The notes beneath the pieces are model-generated. The model was given only the letters and a program-made list of their open reading frames with translations. It was not told the DNA's origin and did not search any database. Shown here one piece after another: positions 34,532 through 45,313 of a stretch of 64,000 nucleotides of DNA. Source of the DNA: Sanghuangporus weigelae. Lineage: Eukaryota > Basidiomycota > Agaricomycetes > Hymenochaetales > Hymenochaetaceae. The position numbers and the translations under genes are program-made. The number at the start of each line of letters is the position of its first letter. Positions within the stretch are counted from its first letter, which is position 1. The stretch covers positions 806,001 through 870,000 of the forward strand of contig CP137323.1 in the NCBI GenBank assembly GCA_033182465.1. The letters run 5' to 3'.

Positions 34532-34619
34532 AGGCCGACGAACGCTTGAAAACGTATGCGTCTCTCGGTACTCGTGTAATAAAGATAAAGCTGACATGGC
34601 AGTACTAGTACTATGTGAG

Positions 34620-35270
34620 TGATTTGTCGAACGAAATTGTATGTAGGGGCTTATGTTACGTCAGCATTTAGTCGATTCATATATATGAATATTTGGTTTT
34701 TACATATGGGATTTATCTTTTCTCTACTAGTCTTCCACCAGGACTAGTACTGAACTCTTGGCCAGCAAGCTCAGTGCTTTATGCGCACCGGAATATTGTA
34801 GGTTACTGATATACAAACGTAGTCATATCGGAAGCTAATTGTACTTTGTTTTTAATTTTTCTTTAGTAAAATTTAATGACCATACAAAGACGAGAATCAA
34901 GATACCTCAGGTCTCTTGGTCCCACAACCATAGCTTTTCTGAAGAAAAAGTCATCGACGACGTCCTTTCTTCTGGCGCCACTTCCCTTATGTAAGTAATA
35001 TAATATGCATATGACTAAGTCTTATTACGTGAGCATGTGGTCACATATATATTTGGTCCTTACAAATGGAGTTTAACTTCTCTTACTCCCACCTCAGGTT
35101 GTCCAACAAAAGACTGGCACTCTGGGCAGCAAGCTGAGCCTTCTGCATGTATGGGGGAATGCCGTAGGTTACTGATATGCAAAGCCAAGTTTTCTGAAGC
35201 TAACTACCGGTGTGCTTCTTTAATTCTTTTCGTTAGAGTAAACGGTCCTACCTAAGAAAGACATATTCTA
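34620..35270 (+). repeat. Diverged tandem duplication, about 350 bp unit
   Basis: Two diverged direct copies side by side (about 34640-34880 and 35010-35240). Matching parts include catatatatgaatatttggt / catatatatttggt, ggcagcaagctgagc-like segments, gtaggttactgatatacaaa / gtaggttactgatatgcaaa and a C/T-rich part. No frame runs through both. It may be a duplicated gene fragment or the upstream region of the MBOAT gene. Confidence 0.6.
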
Positions 35271-35351
35271 TTCAGAGAGTGACTTCGAATCCCTTGGTTC
35301 AGCGACCAAGGCGCCACTCGCAACAAGCGCACACTGTGTTCTTCAGAGAAA

Positions 35352-36629
35352 ATGTGGAACGTCGACCTTCGCCTGGGACATTTTTTCCCTGGCTTTCTTG
35401 TGCCTCTTCCCTCGTATCCCTCGGTCGCTGGAGGTTTCCTATTATTGTGCATATGCATCTTCACGTTGACTTCTCCGCCGATGTATCAAACGCAGTCAAC
35501 CCTCATCCGTCTTGCACTGGTACCTCCAGCCGTATGGCTGTTTTGGAATTTTGGTTTCGAGACCTCGTACAACCCGCCTGGTGCCCAGGTGGCTGTGGGC
35601 ATGGCCGTTGTTGGCCTTTACGGCGTTATGCGGATCATTGATACAAGCATCGTCACCTTGATTGACCGAGTGATACCATTTTGGGTCCATAAGCCGACTG
35701 GGAAAGTTCTTCCGACTCCTACGAGTATGAAGGACCGACTGGCTTTTACGATTGATTATGCGACGTCGCTACGAGGGACGAGTTATTTTAGTGATCGTCA
35801 TTGGAATTGGGTGCCTACTCCTCTCATTCGCTGCGCGACGAAGAACCTGTCGCGTCCGGAGTTTCTTATGCGTTCCTTGCGCTCGATCGTTCTCCAATAC
35901 TTTATCTTGGATGTCCTCGATTCTATCAACAAATCTCGGAAATGGGATACGGCCAATCGTTTTCCTATAACATCGCTATCCATTCCCGAGCAGATTCTGT
36001 TCTCCATTTCTGTGTGTGTCGGAACAACGCTTCCGATAATTATTATGCACGAAGTCGTTGCGAGCGTTGCTGTTGCGCTCGGATCGTCTCCCGCGTCCTG
36101 GCCGCCAATGTTCGATCGGCCTTTCCACTCGACCAGCTTGGCGGATTTCTGGAGCCGACGCTGGCATGCGATTTTCCGACGCGTGTTTGTACGCTTGTCG
36201 ACGTTGGTCTTGATGTTCCTTCCGATACCTAATGGCTACACCCGTCTTCGGATCGCTGCACGCGCTATCACTATTTTCGCGCTTTCTGCGAGCTTGCATA
36301 TCTTGTTGATGTACCGTTTGGAGCTCTCAAACCCTTCTCACCCATCGCTTTTGCAAACGTTCTTGGATCGGTCCATCCTTACATTCTTCCTCGTACAGCC
36401 TGTCGGTCTTGCCGTTGAAGCACTCGTGGTTCGACCCCTGGTCGTGAAAATGTCTGCCAGTGAGAAGGCGCAGAGGAATGTGATGCGCATGTGGGCTTGG
36501 GGATTCATGCTCTGGTCTGGACGATATTGGAGCGACGTGTGGGTCAAACGAGGGATGTGGGGCGAGACGGAGCATGTGGTTGGGTATAGCCTTGTGAGGG
36601 GCTTGCTTAAAGGACAATGGAAGACATAG
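35352..36629 (+). CDS. MBOAT/wax-synthase-type membrane acyltransferase
   Basis: A single intron-free frame of 425 residues. About eight hydrophobic segments are visible (for example VAGGFLLLCICIFTL, LVPPAVWLFWNFGF, ILFSISVCVGTTLPIIIM, ITIFALSASLHILLMY). The conserved wax-synthase core SLADFWSRRWHAIFRRVF lies at about 258-275, with the upstream RGTSYFSDRHWNW (about 140). Relatives transfer acyl groups to alcohols or secondary metabolites such as trichothecenes and meroterpenoids in ER-type membranes. The substrate cannot be told here and no biosynthetic cluster surrounds it. The ATG follows a plausible leader. Confidence 0.85.
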   Translation: MWNVDLRLGHFFPGFLVPLPSYPSVAGGFLLLCICIFTLTSPPMYQTQSTLIRLALVPPAVWLFWNFGFETSYNPPGAQVAVGMAVVGLYGVMRIIDTSIVTLIDRVIPFWVHKPTGKVLPTPTSMKDRLAFTIDYATSLRGTSYFSDRHWNWVPTPLIRCATKNLSRPEFLMRSLRSIVLQYFILDVLDSINKSRKWDTANRFPITSLSIPEQILFSISVCVGTTLPIIIMHEVVASVAVALGSSPASWPPMFDRPFHSTSLADFWSRRWHAIFRRVFVRLSTLVLMFLPIPNGYTRLRIAARAITIFALSASLHILLMYRLELSNPSHPSLLQTFLDRSILTFFLVQPVGLAVEALVVRPLVVKMSASEKAQRNVMRMWAWGFMLWSGRYWSDVWVKRGMWGETEHVVGYSLVRGLLKGQWKT

Positions 36630-37069
36630 AGGTTCAATGCTATGATCGCACTAAAAACCATCTACTAGACGGACCTTTCCTACTATGTCTTGGGCGTTCA
36701 GCAGAAGATTCTACTTCAAATACCAGGATTGTTCATATAAGTAGTGCTCTGAATTTTCATTGCAGTCTTGGATAGATAATTCTCACTGTACTATAACCAT
36801 ACGCCAATAACTGTTTTGCAAGACCAGACATCACTTTCAACTACAAGACTATGTATTCGTGATAACGCCGATGGAACGAAGAATGGGGAAAACGCAGTAG
36901 ATCGCTTTGCTTCGGAACCTGGCGTATATTCCGCTGGGAAAGTCGATTGTCGTTTCTAGTACGTAAAAAGTGGCATTGATAGCCGTCCGATGGCAGTAGT
37001 ATGTATGATACAGAGAATAATGGATATCCGGAATATACACAAGAAGTCCTGTGTAGGAGTACGAAGGCA

Positions 37070-37807
37070 TCACATGATAACGCAGCAAGAATTTTGCTAA
37101 AGCACACTAGAAGTCAGATAATACGCCAAAAGGAAGCGAGATGTTGAGACAGACCTTCTTCGCCGTGGTGTAGAATCGCTTGCTTTGCGTACCGAGCATC
37201 TCGGAACGAGCGACGAGGTCATCGAGCTTCTCACCACGCTTCAAGACGGACTCGATCGTCTGGTGCATTATGAGCTTCGTCTCGTCCAATTCGCCTTGAA
37301 GCCGCATGATTGAATCGGCGTTGCGTGGGTCTTGGTATTGCGCGAGGAATTCTTTGAGGTCCGGGAATGAGATGGAGGATGGGTTCGAGTAGGATGATGC
37401 CGGGACTTTGGTTGTGAAGGTTTCGAGTGATTTGGTGAGGACGGAGAAGGCTGCGCGTCTAGGGTATTCTTTGTCGGAAACCATGACAGCTTCATTCCAA
37501 TGGGTTAGAATAACCATACGCAAGGATAGTGATATCGGAACGAAGAGAACCTACCAGCGATTGATTCTGGTCCACCGCGATTGTAGCAATGGAAGACATA
37601 TTCGCTGTCCTTTTTGTCTACATCGGTGAAGCTCTGTCTCTCACCTGGTTGCGTTCGCTCCGATACCAGACCACTGAAGAATGCAAGGAACTCGGCGATG
37701 GTACCTCTTTGGTAGAAGGAAAAGGAGGAGAGATCTGAAGCGCTTGTGAGCATCTTGGCGGAACCGCCTGGAGTTACGTTCAGTATCGACAGCGCGTAGA
37801 TCTTCAT
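37070..37807 (-). CDS. YKT6: v-SNARE YKT6
   Basis: Exons 37555-37807, 37155-37489 and 37070-37096 give 204 residues, close to the usual 196-200. The N-terminal longin domain starts MKIYALSILN with FYQRGTIAEFLAFFSG and DSEYVFHCYNRGG. The R-SNARE coiled coil runs from DSIMRLQGELDETKLIMHQT through VLKRGEKLDDLVARSE. The last exon of only nine codons encodes QNSCCVIM, so the protein ends in a palmitoylation Cys plus a CAAX box (CVIM) that anchors it to membranes without a transmembrane helix. It acts in ER-Golgi, Golgi, endosomal and vacuolar fusion. Divergent from SPF1. Confidence 0.95.
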
Positions 37808-38016
37808 TTCGACAAAGCTCTGATACAGTAGACTCTAAGTAAGGTGCTGTTTTGGAACTTAATCGAAGTCGTAGAGGTCGTGATGGTTGTCGTTGTCGTT
37901 AGGATCTGGCCGTAAATTGTGTATCCAGTAGCTGCACGTGACCTCGAAGGCACCGCTTTTCTTTCGAAGTCCACGTCTCCCGCTCTCTCTTCGCCGTCAA
38001 GCATACCGACGAAAAA
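37808..38016. promoter_or_regulatory. Short bidirectional promoter between YKT6 and SPF1
   Basis: Only about 210 bp separate the divergent start codons. It contains a gtcgttgtcgt / tggttgtcg low-complexity stretch and no clear TATA box on either side. Two secretory-pathway genes sharing it suggests joint expression (inference). Confidence 0.6.
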
Positions 38017-41000
38017 ATGTAAGTAAAATTCGCCAAAAATCAAGAACAATCCTCACTTTTGTTTTGTAGGGTGGCAGTCGCTGTCGACTCGCCAGAAATA
38101 GCAAGGGCGTCGCTACACGCGTCCCTACCAGTCTGGGCACACATATACGCAACACCTTTCTTGGCGTTGTATCCGCTCCTTGCCTATGCTTATTACGTGC
38201 GCTACGATGACTGGCTCAAATCTGAGGAGTGGACGTTCCTTGCGTGTGTAACGCTTGGGTTAGGCCATGCTCTTTCTTTTCTTGCTACTCGTTGGAGTAC
38301 AGGCGCTCGCGCATTTGTCACTTGCCGGACTGCCAGTGACATTCGTAAGGCGGACTGCATACGAATTGTACCGGCCGAACACCGGGGTAAAGGAGAGATT
38401 GTGCGTCTGCGCAAGAAAGATGTGTGTCGTTAAATTTCCGCTTTCATGCCTTTCTTATCGCTCATTTGAAATCTATTCAGCCCTCAGACTTGACTACGTA
38501 TACCTTCTCGTACCAGCAGGATACATACGTCTTACTCACAGAAAAGCCCTTAACATTCGCTCCTCTTCCTTATCCATCATTGGCGAAGCCCCCGCTTTCT
38601 ACCTATCAGCTTCCAGACGGATCATCATCCAAAGGTCTGTCATCAGCGGACGTCCCGAGTTTACTAAGCCTTTATGGAAGGAACGAGTTCCACATACCCA
38701 TCCCGGCGTTTGGCGCTCTCTTCGCTGAACATGCGACCGCGCCGTTCTTTGTGTTCCAGATCTTCTGTGTCGCATTGTGGTGCTTGGACGAGTATTGGTA
38801 TTACAGTATCTTCACGCTGTTCATGCTCGTCATGTTTGAGTGCACGGTCGTGTGGCAGGTAAACATTGGTTTATTCTAGCCTTTTTCTTACTAAATTTAC
38901 TGATAATCCTTGTCTAGCGATTGAAAACCCTAACAGAATTCCGCTCCATGTCTATTGAGCCGTATCCTATCGAGGTTTACCGTGATCGCAAATGGAGCAC
39001 CATACAGTCGGACGAATTGCTTCCCGGCGATATCGTATCTCTGGCCCGTCACCAGCAGCACAAAGAAGGGACAACTGTACCCGCAGACTTATTGTTGTTG
39101 CGTGGGACGTGCATTGTTAACGAGGCAATGCTCTCTGGCGAGTCCACTCCTTTACTCAAAGAGTCTATCGAGCTGTTTGAGGGCTCTGAGAGGCTGGACG
39201 TAGATGGTGTTCATAAGAACAGTATACTTTTTGGAGGAACGAAGGTCCTACAATCGAGCAATGGAGGCGCTTCTCACGCAGGTCCAGCGACTCCCGATGA
39301 TGGTTGTCTTGCTGTAGTTCTTCGTACAGGCTTCGGCACCGCACAGGGTTCTCTCGTCCGTACGATGCTCTTCTCTTCGGAACGAGTCTCGGCAAACAAC
39401 TTCGAGGCATTCCTCTTTATTCTCTTCCTTTTAATCTTTGCATTTGTCGCGGCAGGTTACCTTTGGCAAAAGGGCATTGAGCGTGGGCTCAAGAAGTCTA
39501 AATTGCTATTGGATTGCATTATGGTCGTTACCTCTGTTGTTCCGCCCGAGCTCCCTATGGAACTTTCTCTTGCCGTCAACACTTCGTTAGTCGCGTTGCA
39601 AAAGTACGCTATCTTCTGTACAGAACCGTTCCGCATTCCATTCGCAGGTCGTGTCGAAGTTTGTGCGTTCGACAAGACTGGGACAATCACTGCAGAGAGC
39701 TTGGTTGTTGAAGGTGTCGCAGGTGTGAATCCTAAAGATGGCAAGCATCTCGTCAATGTTCGCGAAACCCCTCGTGATACGGTACTATGTCTCGCTGCGG
39801 CGCATGCCCTTGTACGTTTGGATGATGGCACGGTCGTTGGTGATCCGATGGAGAAGACCGCTTTGGAAGCGCTTGATTGGCAGTTACAATCTGGTGACCG
39901 CGTTGCACCTACGAACCCTGCTCTCGCTGGAGCCATCGATGTGCATATCCGTAGACGCTTCCAGTTCTCCTCTGCGTTAAAGCGTATGTCGACTATTTCC
40001 ACGCTGCACCGCGGAGCAGGGAGCCGGAAGGCGAGAGTAAATGTTAAGGGTGCACCGGAGACAATCAAAGCGATGCTTGCGACTATACCGGAGGAGTATG
40101 ATGAGACGTACAAGTGGTTCACGCGACGGGGAAGTCGTGTCCTCGCTCTTGCCTGGAAGGAGATGGATGGCATGTCCACTGATAAGGTAGTATATTGAAC
40201 AAGATTAAATTTGGATCGTTGTGCTGATTTATCTACTTCGCTGTTCTTAGATTAACCATATCAGTCGAGACAAGGTGGAGAGTCAGCTCAATTTTGCAGG
40301 CTTCCTCGTCTTCCACTGTCCATTGAAGGAGGATGCCGTCCAAACGCTAAAGATGCTTTCGGATTCATCTCATAGGGTGCGCAGCATTCTCTGCTGTTGT
40401 TATACTTGTTGCTCATCTCGTTCTCAAATAGTGTATCATGATCACCGGTGACAATCCATTGACGGCAGTACACGTTGCGCAGGATGTGGAAATTGTCGAT
40501 CGCGAGGCCCTGATTCTAGATCTTAGAGAGAATCCGCGGCACGACGCAGATCTCGAATGGCGGACTGTGGATGAATCGCTGGTGATTCCCGTAAACCCAT
40601 CCGAGCCTATCGATGAGGATCTCCTCAACAAATATGATGTTTGCATCACCGGCACTGCTTTGAAGCAGTTTGAAAACCGCCCTGCATGGCTCAAGCTCGT
40701 ACAACACGCCTGGGTTTACGCACGTGTGTCACCAGCACAGAAGGAGTTCATCCTTACAACGCTCAAGTCACTAGGTTACATAACGCTTATGGCAGGCGAT
40801 GGTACGAATGACGTCGGTGCTCTCAAGCAAGCTCATATCGGTGTTGCTCTGCTTGATGGTACTCCGGAGGACTTGAAGAAGATCGCAGAACATCAGAGGT
40901 TGGAGAGGATCAAGAAGGTCTATGAGAGTCAGTTGAAGATCAGTGCGCGCTTTAACCAGCCTCCGCCGCCGGTTCCCCCTGCGATTGCGAGTGCATTCCC

Positions 41001-42318
41001 TGAGGTCGTTGAAGCGCATGCGAAGGCGTCTGCTGCGCAGAGGACGGCGAGGCAGAGAAATCCCATGGAAAAGGTGAAAATGTATGGTGAAATATATTGC
41101 TTAAAATATGCTGATTCGGGGAATTCTAGTTCGACCTGAACTCTATCACGAACTCTTTGGCGGATATGGATGCAGAAGATGAAGTACCGAAGATCAAACT
41201 TGGCGATGCATCGTGCGCAGCGCCGTTCACCTCGAAATTGTCCAGCGTTGCTAGCAGTACGTCTTTGTTATCTTTGTCATCTCTACTTGCTCTCTTGTTA
41301 ACTCAATGTGAATCTAGTTGCACATATCATCCGCCAGGGTCGTTGCACACTTGTGGCAACAGTTCAGATGTACAAGATTCTCGCTTTAAATTGTTTGATC
41401 TCGGCGTATGCTATGAGTGTACAATATCTCGATGGTATCAAATATGGTGATTACCAAGTTACCATCACCGGCATGCTCATGTCGGTTTGCTTCTTATGCA
41501 TTTCGCGCGCGAAGGTTGGTCTGTTTTGACTTCTTCATAGAGCCTTGCTTGATGAACTTCATTCTTGTAGCCCGTGGAGAAGTTGTCGCGCGAACGTCCA
41601 CTAGGAAATATCTTCAACCTCTACGTTTCTCTGTCGATCATCATACAGTTCGCAATCCATATCGCCTCGCTGGTTTACATTACCAATTTGTCGAATTCGC
41701 TGGAAGAGTGAGTGATTTCATGTCTAATTCTTGATGTCATTGATAAACCGTCCTTAGCCGCGGTCCTATTGATCTCGAAGCCAAGTTTGAGCCTAACCTT
41801 TTGAATACTGCTATCTACCTACTCGGGTTGTCTCAACAAGTATCGACCTTCGCTATTAACTTCCAAGTATGTATGGCCAAGTGTATCTCTATTTATTTAT
41901 GTGATCTCACAATCCCGTTCAGGGCCGTCCTTTCCGTGAGGGTATCCGGGAGAACTCCACTCTCTACTATGGACTTGTCGGTGCTAGCGCTATTGCCTTT
42001 TCTGGAGCGACCGATTTCGTACCGGAATTCTCGCGCTGGTTACAGATTGTAGAAATGACAACTTCCGTAAGTGCTTTGTAGCTGATATATTTACAGCAAG
42101 TCTTATGAGCTTGTGCTTTTCAGTTCCGAGTCCGTTTGACCGGTGTGATGATCGCAGACCTCGCGGGATGCTGGATAGTCGAGAAGATATGCAAGCGTTT
42201 CTTCGCTGTTCTGGAGCCTAAGGAGATGATCACACGAGGACAAGAACGGAGGCTTGCGCGCCGGCAGATGGAAGAAGAACAGCGCAGAGTCGAGGCTGCC
42301 GCGAAGAAAGACGAATAG
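38017..42318 (+). CDS. SPF1: P5A-type ATPase (Spf1), ER membrane helix dislocase
   Basis: Exons: 38017-38018, 38070-38421, 38481-38858, 38918-40186, 40251-40376, 40432-41073, 41130-41256, 41318-41514, 41571-41707, 41758-41866, 41923-42066 and 42124-42318, for 1225 residues. The start codon is split by an intron: AT at 38017-38018 joins G at 38070, giving [17 protein letters not shown], which matches Spf1 N-termini. Motifs: [21 protein letters not shown], the P5 signature [13 protein letters not shown], phosphorylation site DKTGT (about 39672), MITGDN and [15 protein letters not shown]5A pumps remove mis-inserted transmembrane helices from the ER membrane. The last exon ends in a Lys/Arg/Glu-rich cytosolic tail without a clear KKXX signal. 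Confidence 0.96.
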
Positions 42319-42537
42319 AGCGTTCTTTGCATAATATATCCCCGCTTCCGTTTTGCTCTTGATCTTTATATAGCCTTCGTTGGTCGTCGCATGGTATACT
42401 GTATTTTCTCATTGTAATGACATATGCTAGAAGATTAGATGCATATTTATATACACCGGCGTTCCCCTAGCGAACCGAGGAAAGAACGAGGTGAAGACGA
42501 AAGAGAAAACGAAGAATAAATATTGTCCAATGATTGC

Positions 42538-43949
42538 TTATGCAAGCTTCTCCTTGCGCGCTCTAGCTTGGCCTCGTTCTCGCAACACATCGCTAGGCAG
42601 TCCACAAATTTCGCACAGAGGGATAGGCTGTTCGCACTCTTCACATTGAGGACCTTCAACAAGTCCTTCTTCGGTTTGGTCGATCTCACGTCCTAAAACG
42701 CGACGAAGCACATGCCGCCTTGGCAAACCCTGTTGACAAGTCTTGCAATGTGGCTGGGCCTTGCCACAGCCCTCGCATGGCTTGTCATCATCTAGTTCTT
42801 CAGGATCGAAGAAGCGTTGTAATAATGTCCCCCGAGTGCCCGGACGATGTTGTTCTGGCCCGTTGCGTCGGTCCTGGTGCCGGTTGCGCTCGCGTTCGCG
42901 AGCACGATCACGTTTCTTCGCATCTTCGCGTTCCTTACCTTGTTCCTTCGTTTCGTATCTCCCCATCTTATCTCCCTCCCCGGCCGCGCGAGGGGGTGCA
43001 CGAGTAGAATCATGCCCGCCCTCTCCCCCGCGGTATCTCAATTCATCTGAAATGAAGAGCCGATCAGATGTATGTCGTCAAATGACCCCGCGAATCCTGG
43101 TCTGTTTTATAGCTAGTACGCGCACCTTCATATTCCGGGACCTTTCCTTCTTTCCTTCTTCTATGACCAGCATCACGCTCGACTGCTAGAGGAAGAAGTT
43201 GATGAGAATTCGGGACAAAAAAAAAGGAAGATAAAAACTTACGATGAAAACGTTTAACTCCATCGCCACTCAATTTCTCAGAGCGCGGGGCTGGGAACAG
43301 TCAGATTTTGCGGTCATAAATCATGCCTTTCTACTCACCACCGGGACTTGTGCCGCGATCTAAATAAGATTCGAGTGAACAAAGTCCGACTTGTTACAGA
43401 TTACGCTATTCGCACCTTTCTGAATGTTTTTATCTGCCTTGACATGAGAATCGCCCTCCTTAGCCGGCCTCTCCGATGCGTTAGTTGCTGCCTCCGCCAT
43501 TGATGCGTCATCTCTCTCATTGTCTTTATTCCTTTTACCAAACGTGAAGAAATTGTGGTGACCTCGTTTTTCACCACGTCCAGTCTCTGCATCATCCTTC
43601 ACAGAGGCAGCAGAGGGTGATTTCTCTCGTTTGCGCCTTTCTCTACCTGGTGCAGGACTGTGTTCTGGGGTATCCTGGGTCATGCCTGTTCGGTCTTTGC
43701 GTCTTCCCCTCCCCAACCGTTCCGTATCATTACGTTCTCGCTCTCGTTCTGGAGGCGAAATAATTAATGAGGTTTCGAGAAATATGCGTAGCGATGTTTA
43801 CCTTCTCCCCTTTCATACGCGGTGCGAGCTGCTGAACGAGCGAACTCGCTTTCAGTTGGATTACCCTTTGGAATCTTATCTGAACCTTTCACGCTATCCG
43901 TGTCAGTGTCGCGCTTCTTAGCTCTACTATGCGGCGTAAACTGAGACAT
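42538..43949 (-). CDS. Charged protein with two C-x2-C-x6-C-x2-C motifs
   Basis: Minus-strand multi-exon gene starting MSQFTPHSRAKKRDTDTD at 43949, with short exons to about 43025 and a last large exon from about 43041 to 42538. The first two thirds are dominated by Arg/Glu/Asp/Lys repeats (RERERN, GRGRRKDRTG, KRDRARERERNRHQDRRN), typical of nuclear RNA-associated proteins. The C-terminus has two tandem four-cysteine motifs, CEGCGKAQPHCKTC and CEECEQPIPLCEIC, separated by a conserved-looking stretch (LLQRFFDPEELDDD precedes the first). They could bind zinc. I do not recognise the family. Internal exon limits are uncertain. It is convergent with SPF1 (220 bp apart). Confidence 0.65.
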
Positions 43950-44309
43950 TGATGAATATATCTGAAGTCAGCACCGAACTTGTAGAGAGAGGGACGAGAG
44001 AGGGAAGAGGAAAGAGAAGCACAAAGTCAAGCATGAGAAGCAGGAAGATATACATGAGGGAAGTTTGCTCGCATCAGATTGTAGAGTTGCAAAGTTGACT
44101 TCTCAAACGTTTCGAGTCAGTATTAGATCGCCTTTGCGTATTGGCGTAAATGTAAATAAAACTGGATCTACGAACGTGACCAGATACCTTCCAGATCAGG
44201 AGATCGACGAGAAGGACAAGTGCACCTTTGGCTAAATAGTTCAAGCATTAGGAAAATGATATTGTATAAAGAGTGCCAGGTGACGGCCCGAAAATAATTA
44301 TTGACGACG

Positions 44310-44924
44310 ATGCTGGGTGCCTATCGATCACTGACACTCATTCGACCACCAGTTCGTTACAGCTGGCGCCCAACAACGTCGTTTAGTCGACACTTGCCAC
44401 ATTCAGGCCGATATCGCATGATGTCCACATACGTTCCGGCCAACAAATACCAGTTCATGGTCTACGCTCCAGATAAGACAGATGAAGGCGCCCTCCAACG
44501 TCGTGTGTCCGTGCGGCAGCAACATCTTGAGAATGCGAAGAAACTCGGCGCTGATGGTATACTCAGTATGTCTTCTCTTTTATTTGATCCAATGAGGCAA
44601 GCGCCAGTGTTACTGAGCTGAAAAAAACGTCAGAATTTGGCCGTGCGCTGCTTAGTCCAGAGTCGATATCTACACCTGGTGCAGAACAGAAGCTGATCGG
44701 ATCACTCATGATCTTCGAGGCACCAAGGCTAGAGGACGTAAAGCAGCTGATCGAGAGCGATCTCTATTACACACATGGCGTGGTGAGTGTCCTGAATGCT
44801 ACTGTCCTCGCTGGCGAGGCTACTGATCGAAGCGGTTCGGTTCTTTGCCATGCCGTAGTGGGATCCCGAGCGAATCGTGATTCTACCGTTCCTAGGATTG
44901 CCTTTGACTGGAAACTTCGCATAA
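44310..44924 (+). CDS. YCII-related domain protein
   Basis: Three exons, 44310-44565, 44634-44782 and 44859-44924, give 156 residues. The first about 40 residues (MLGAYRSLTLIRPPVRYSWR onward) are basic, Ser/Arg-rich and lack acids, fitting a mitochondrial targeting sequence. A YCII domain follows: YQFMVYAPDKTDEGALQRRVSVRQQHL, GSLMIFEAPRLEDVKQLIESD, PYYTHGV-type strand and the final WDPERIVILPF. YCII domains form dimeric alpha-beta barrels, with a proposed but unproven enzymatic role. An internal ATG (MSTYVPANKY, residue about 34) could start a cytosolic form. Confidence 0.85.
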
Positions 44925-45313
44925 TAGTTAATGATATGGAGTAAATTAACATAAATTGTTGCTGGTTCAGTCTACGGAGGATTTGTATAGACTTCATCAC
45001 GTGCCATGAAATGACGCACGAGCCAGACAGACTCAAAAAACACTCGAATCTTGTTTCGCTTCGATTCATCCACTAGGGAACTTGCTTGAAATGATCAGTG
45101 TCAATACGAGAAAGTAAGCGTTAAAAAAAACTGGTTCGTTCTTCTCGCTTTGCTTGGATCGGTCATCTGCTTTTTGTTGCAATTCACCCGGAGAAAGCAA
45201 CGGAACTGATTGCGGAAGACAATTCCGTTATCTCCAAACCATATAAATAACACGTATAGTAACTCGTACTTGTCTGGCTCTGTCGAAACGTATCCTTAGA
45301 CATTCACTGCATT

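Noticed and set aside
39457-40179. 240-codon frame on the minus strand
   Set aside because: Antisense shadow of the conserved SPF1 catalytic region.
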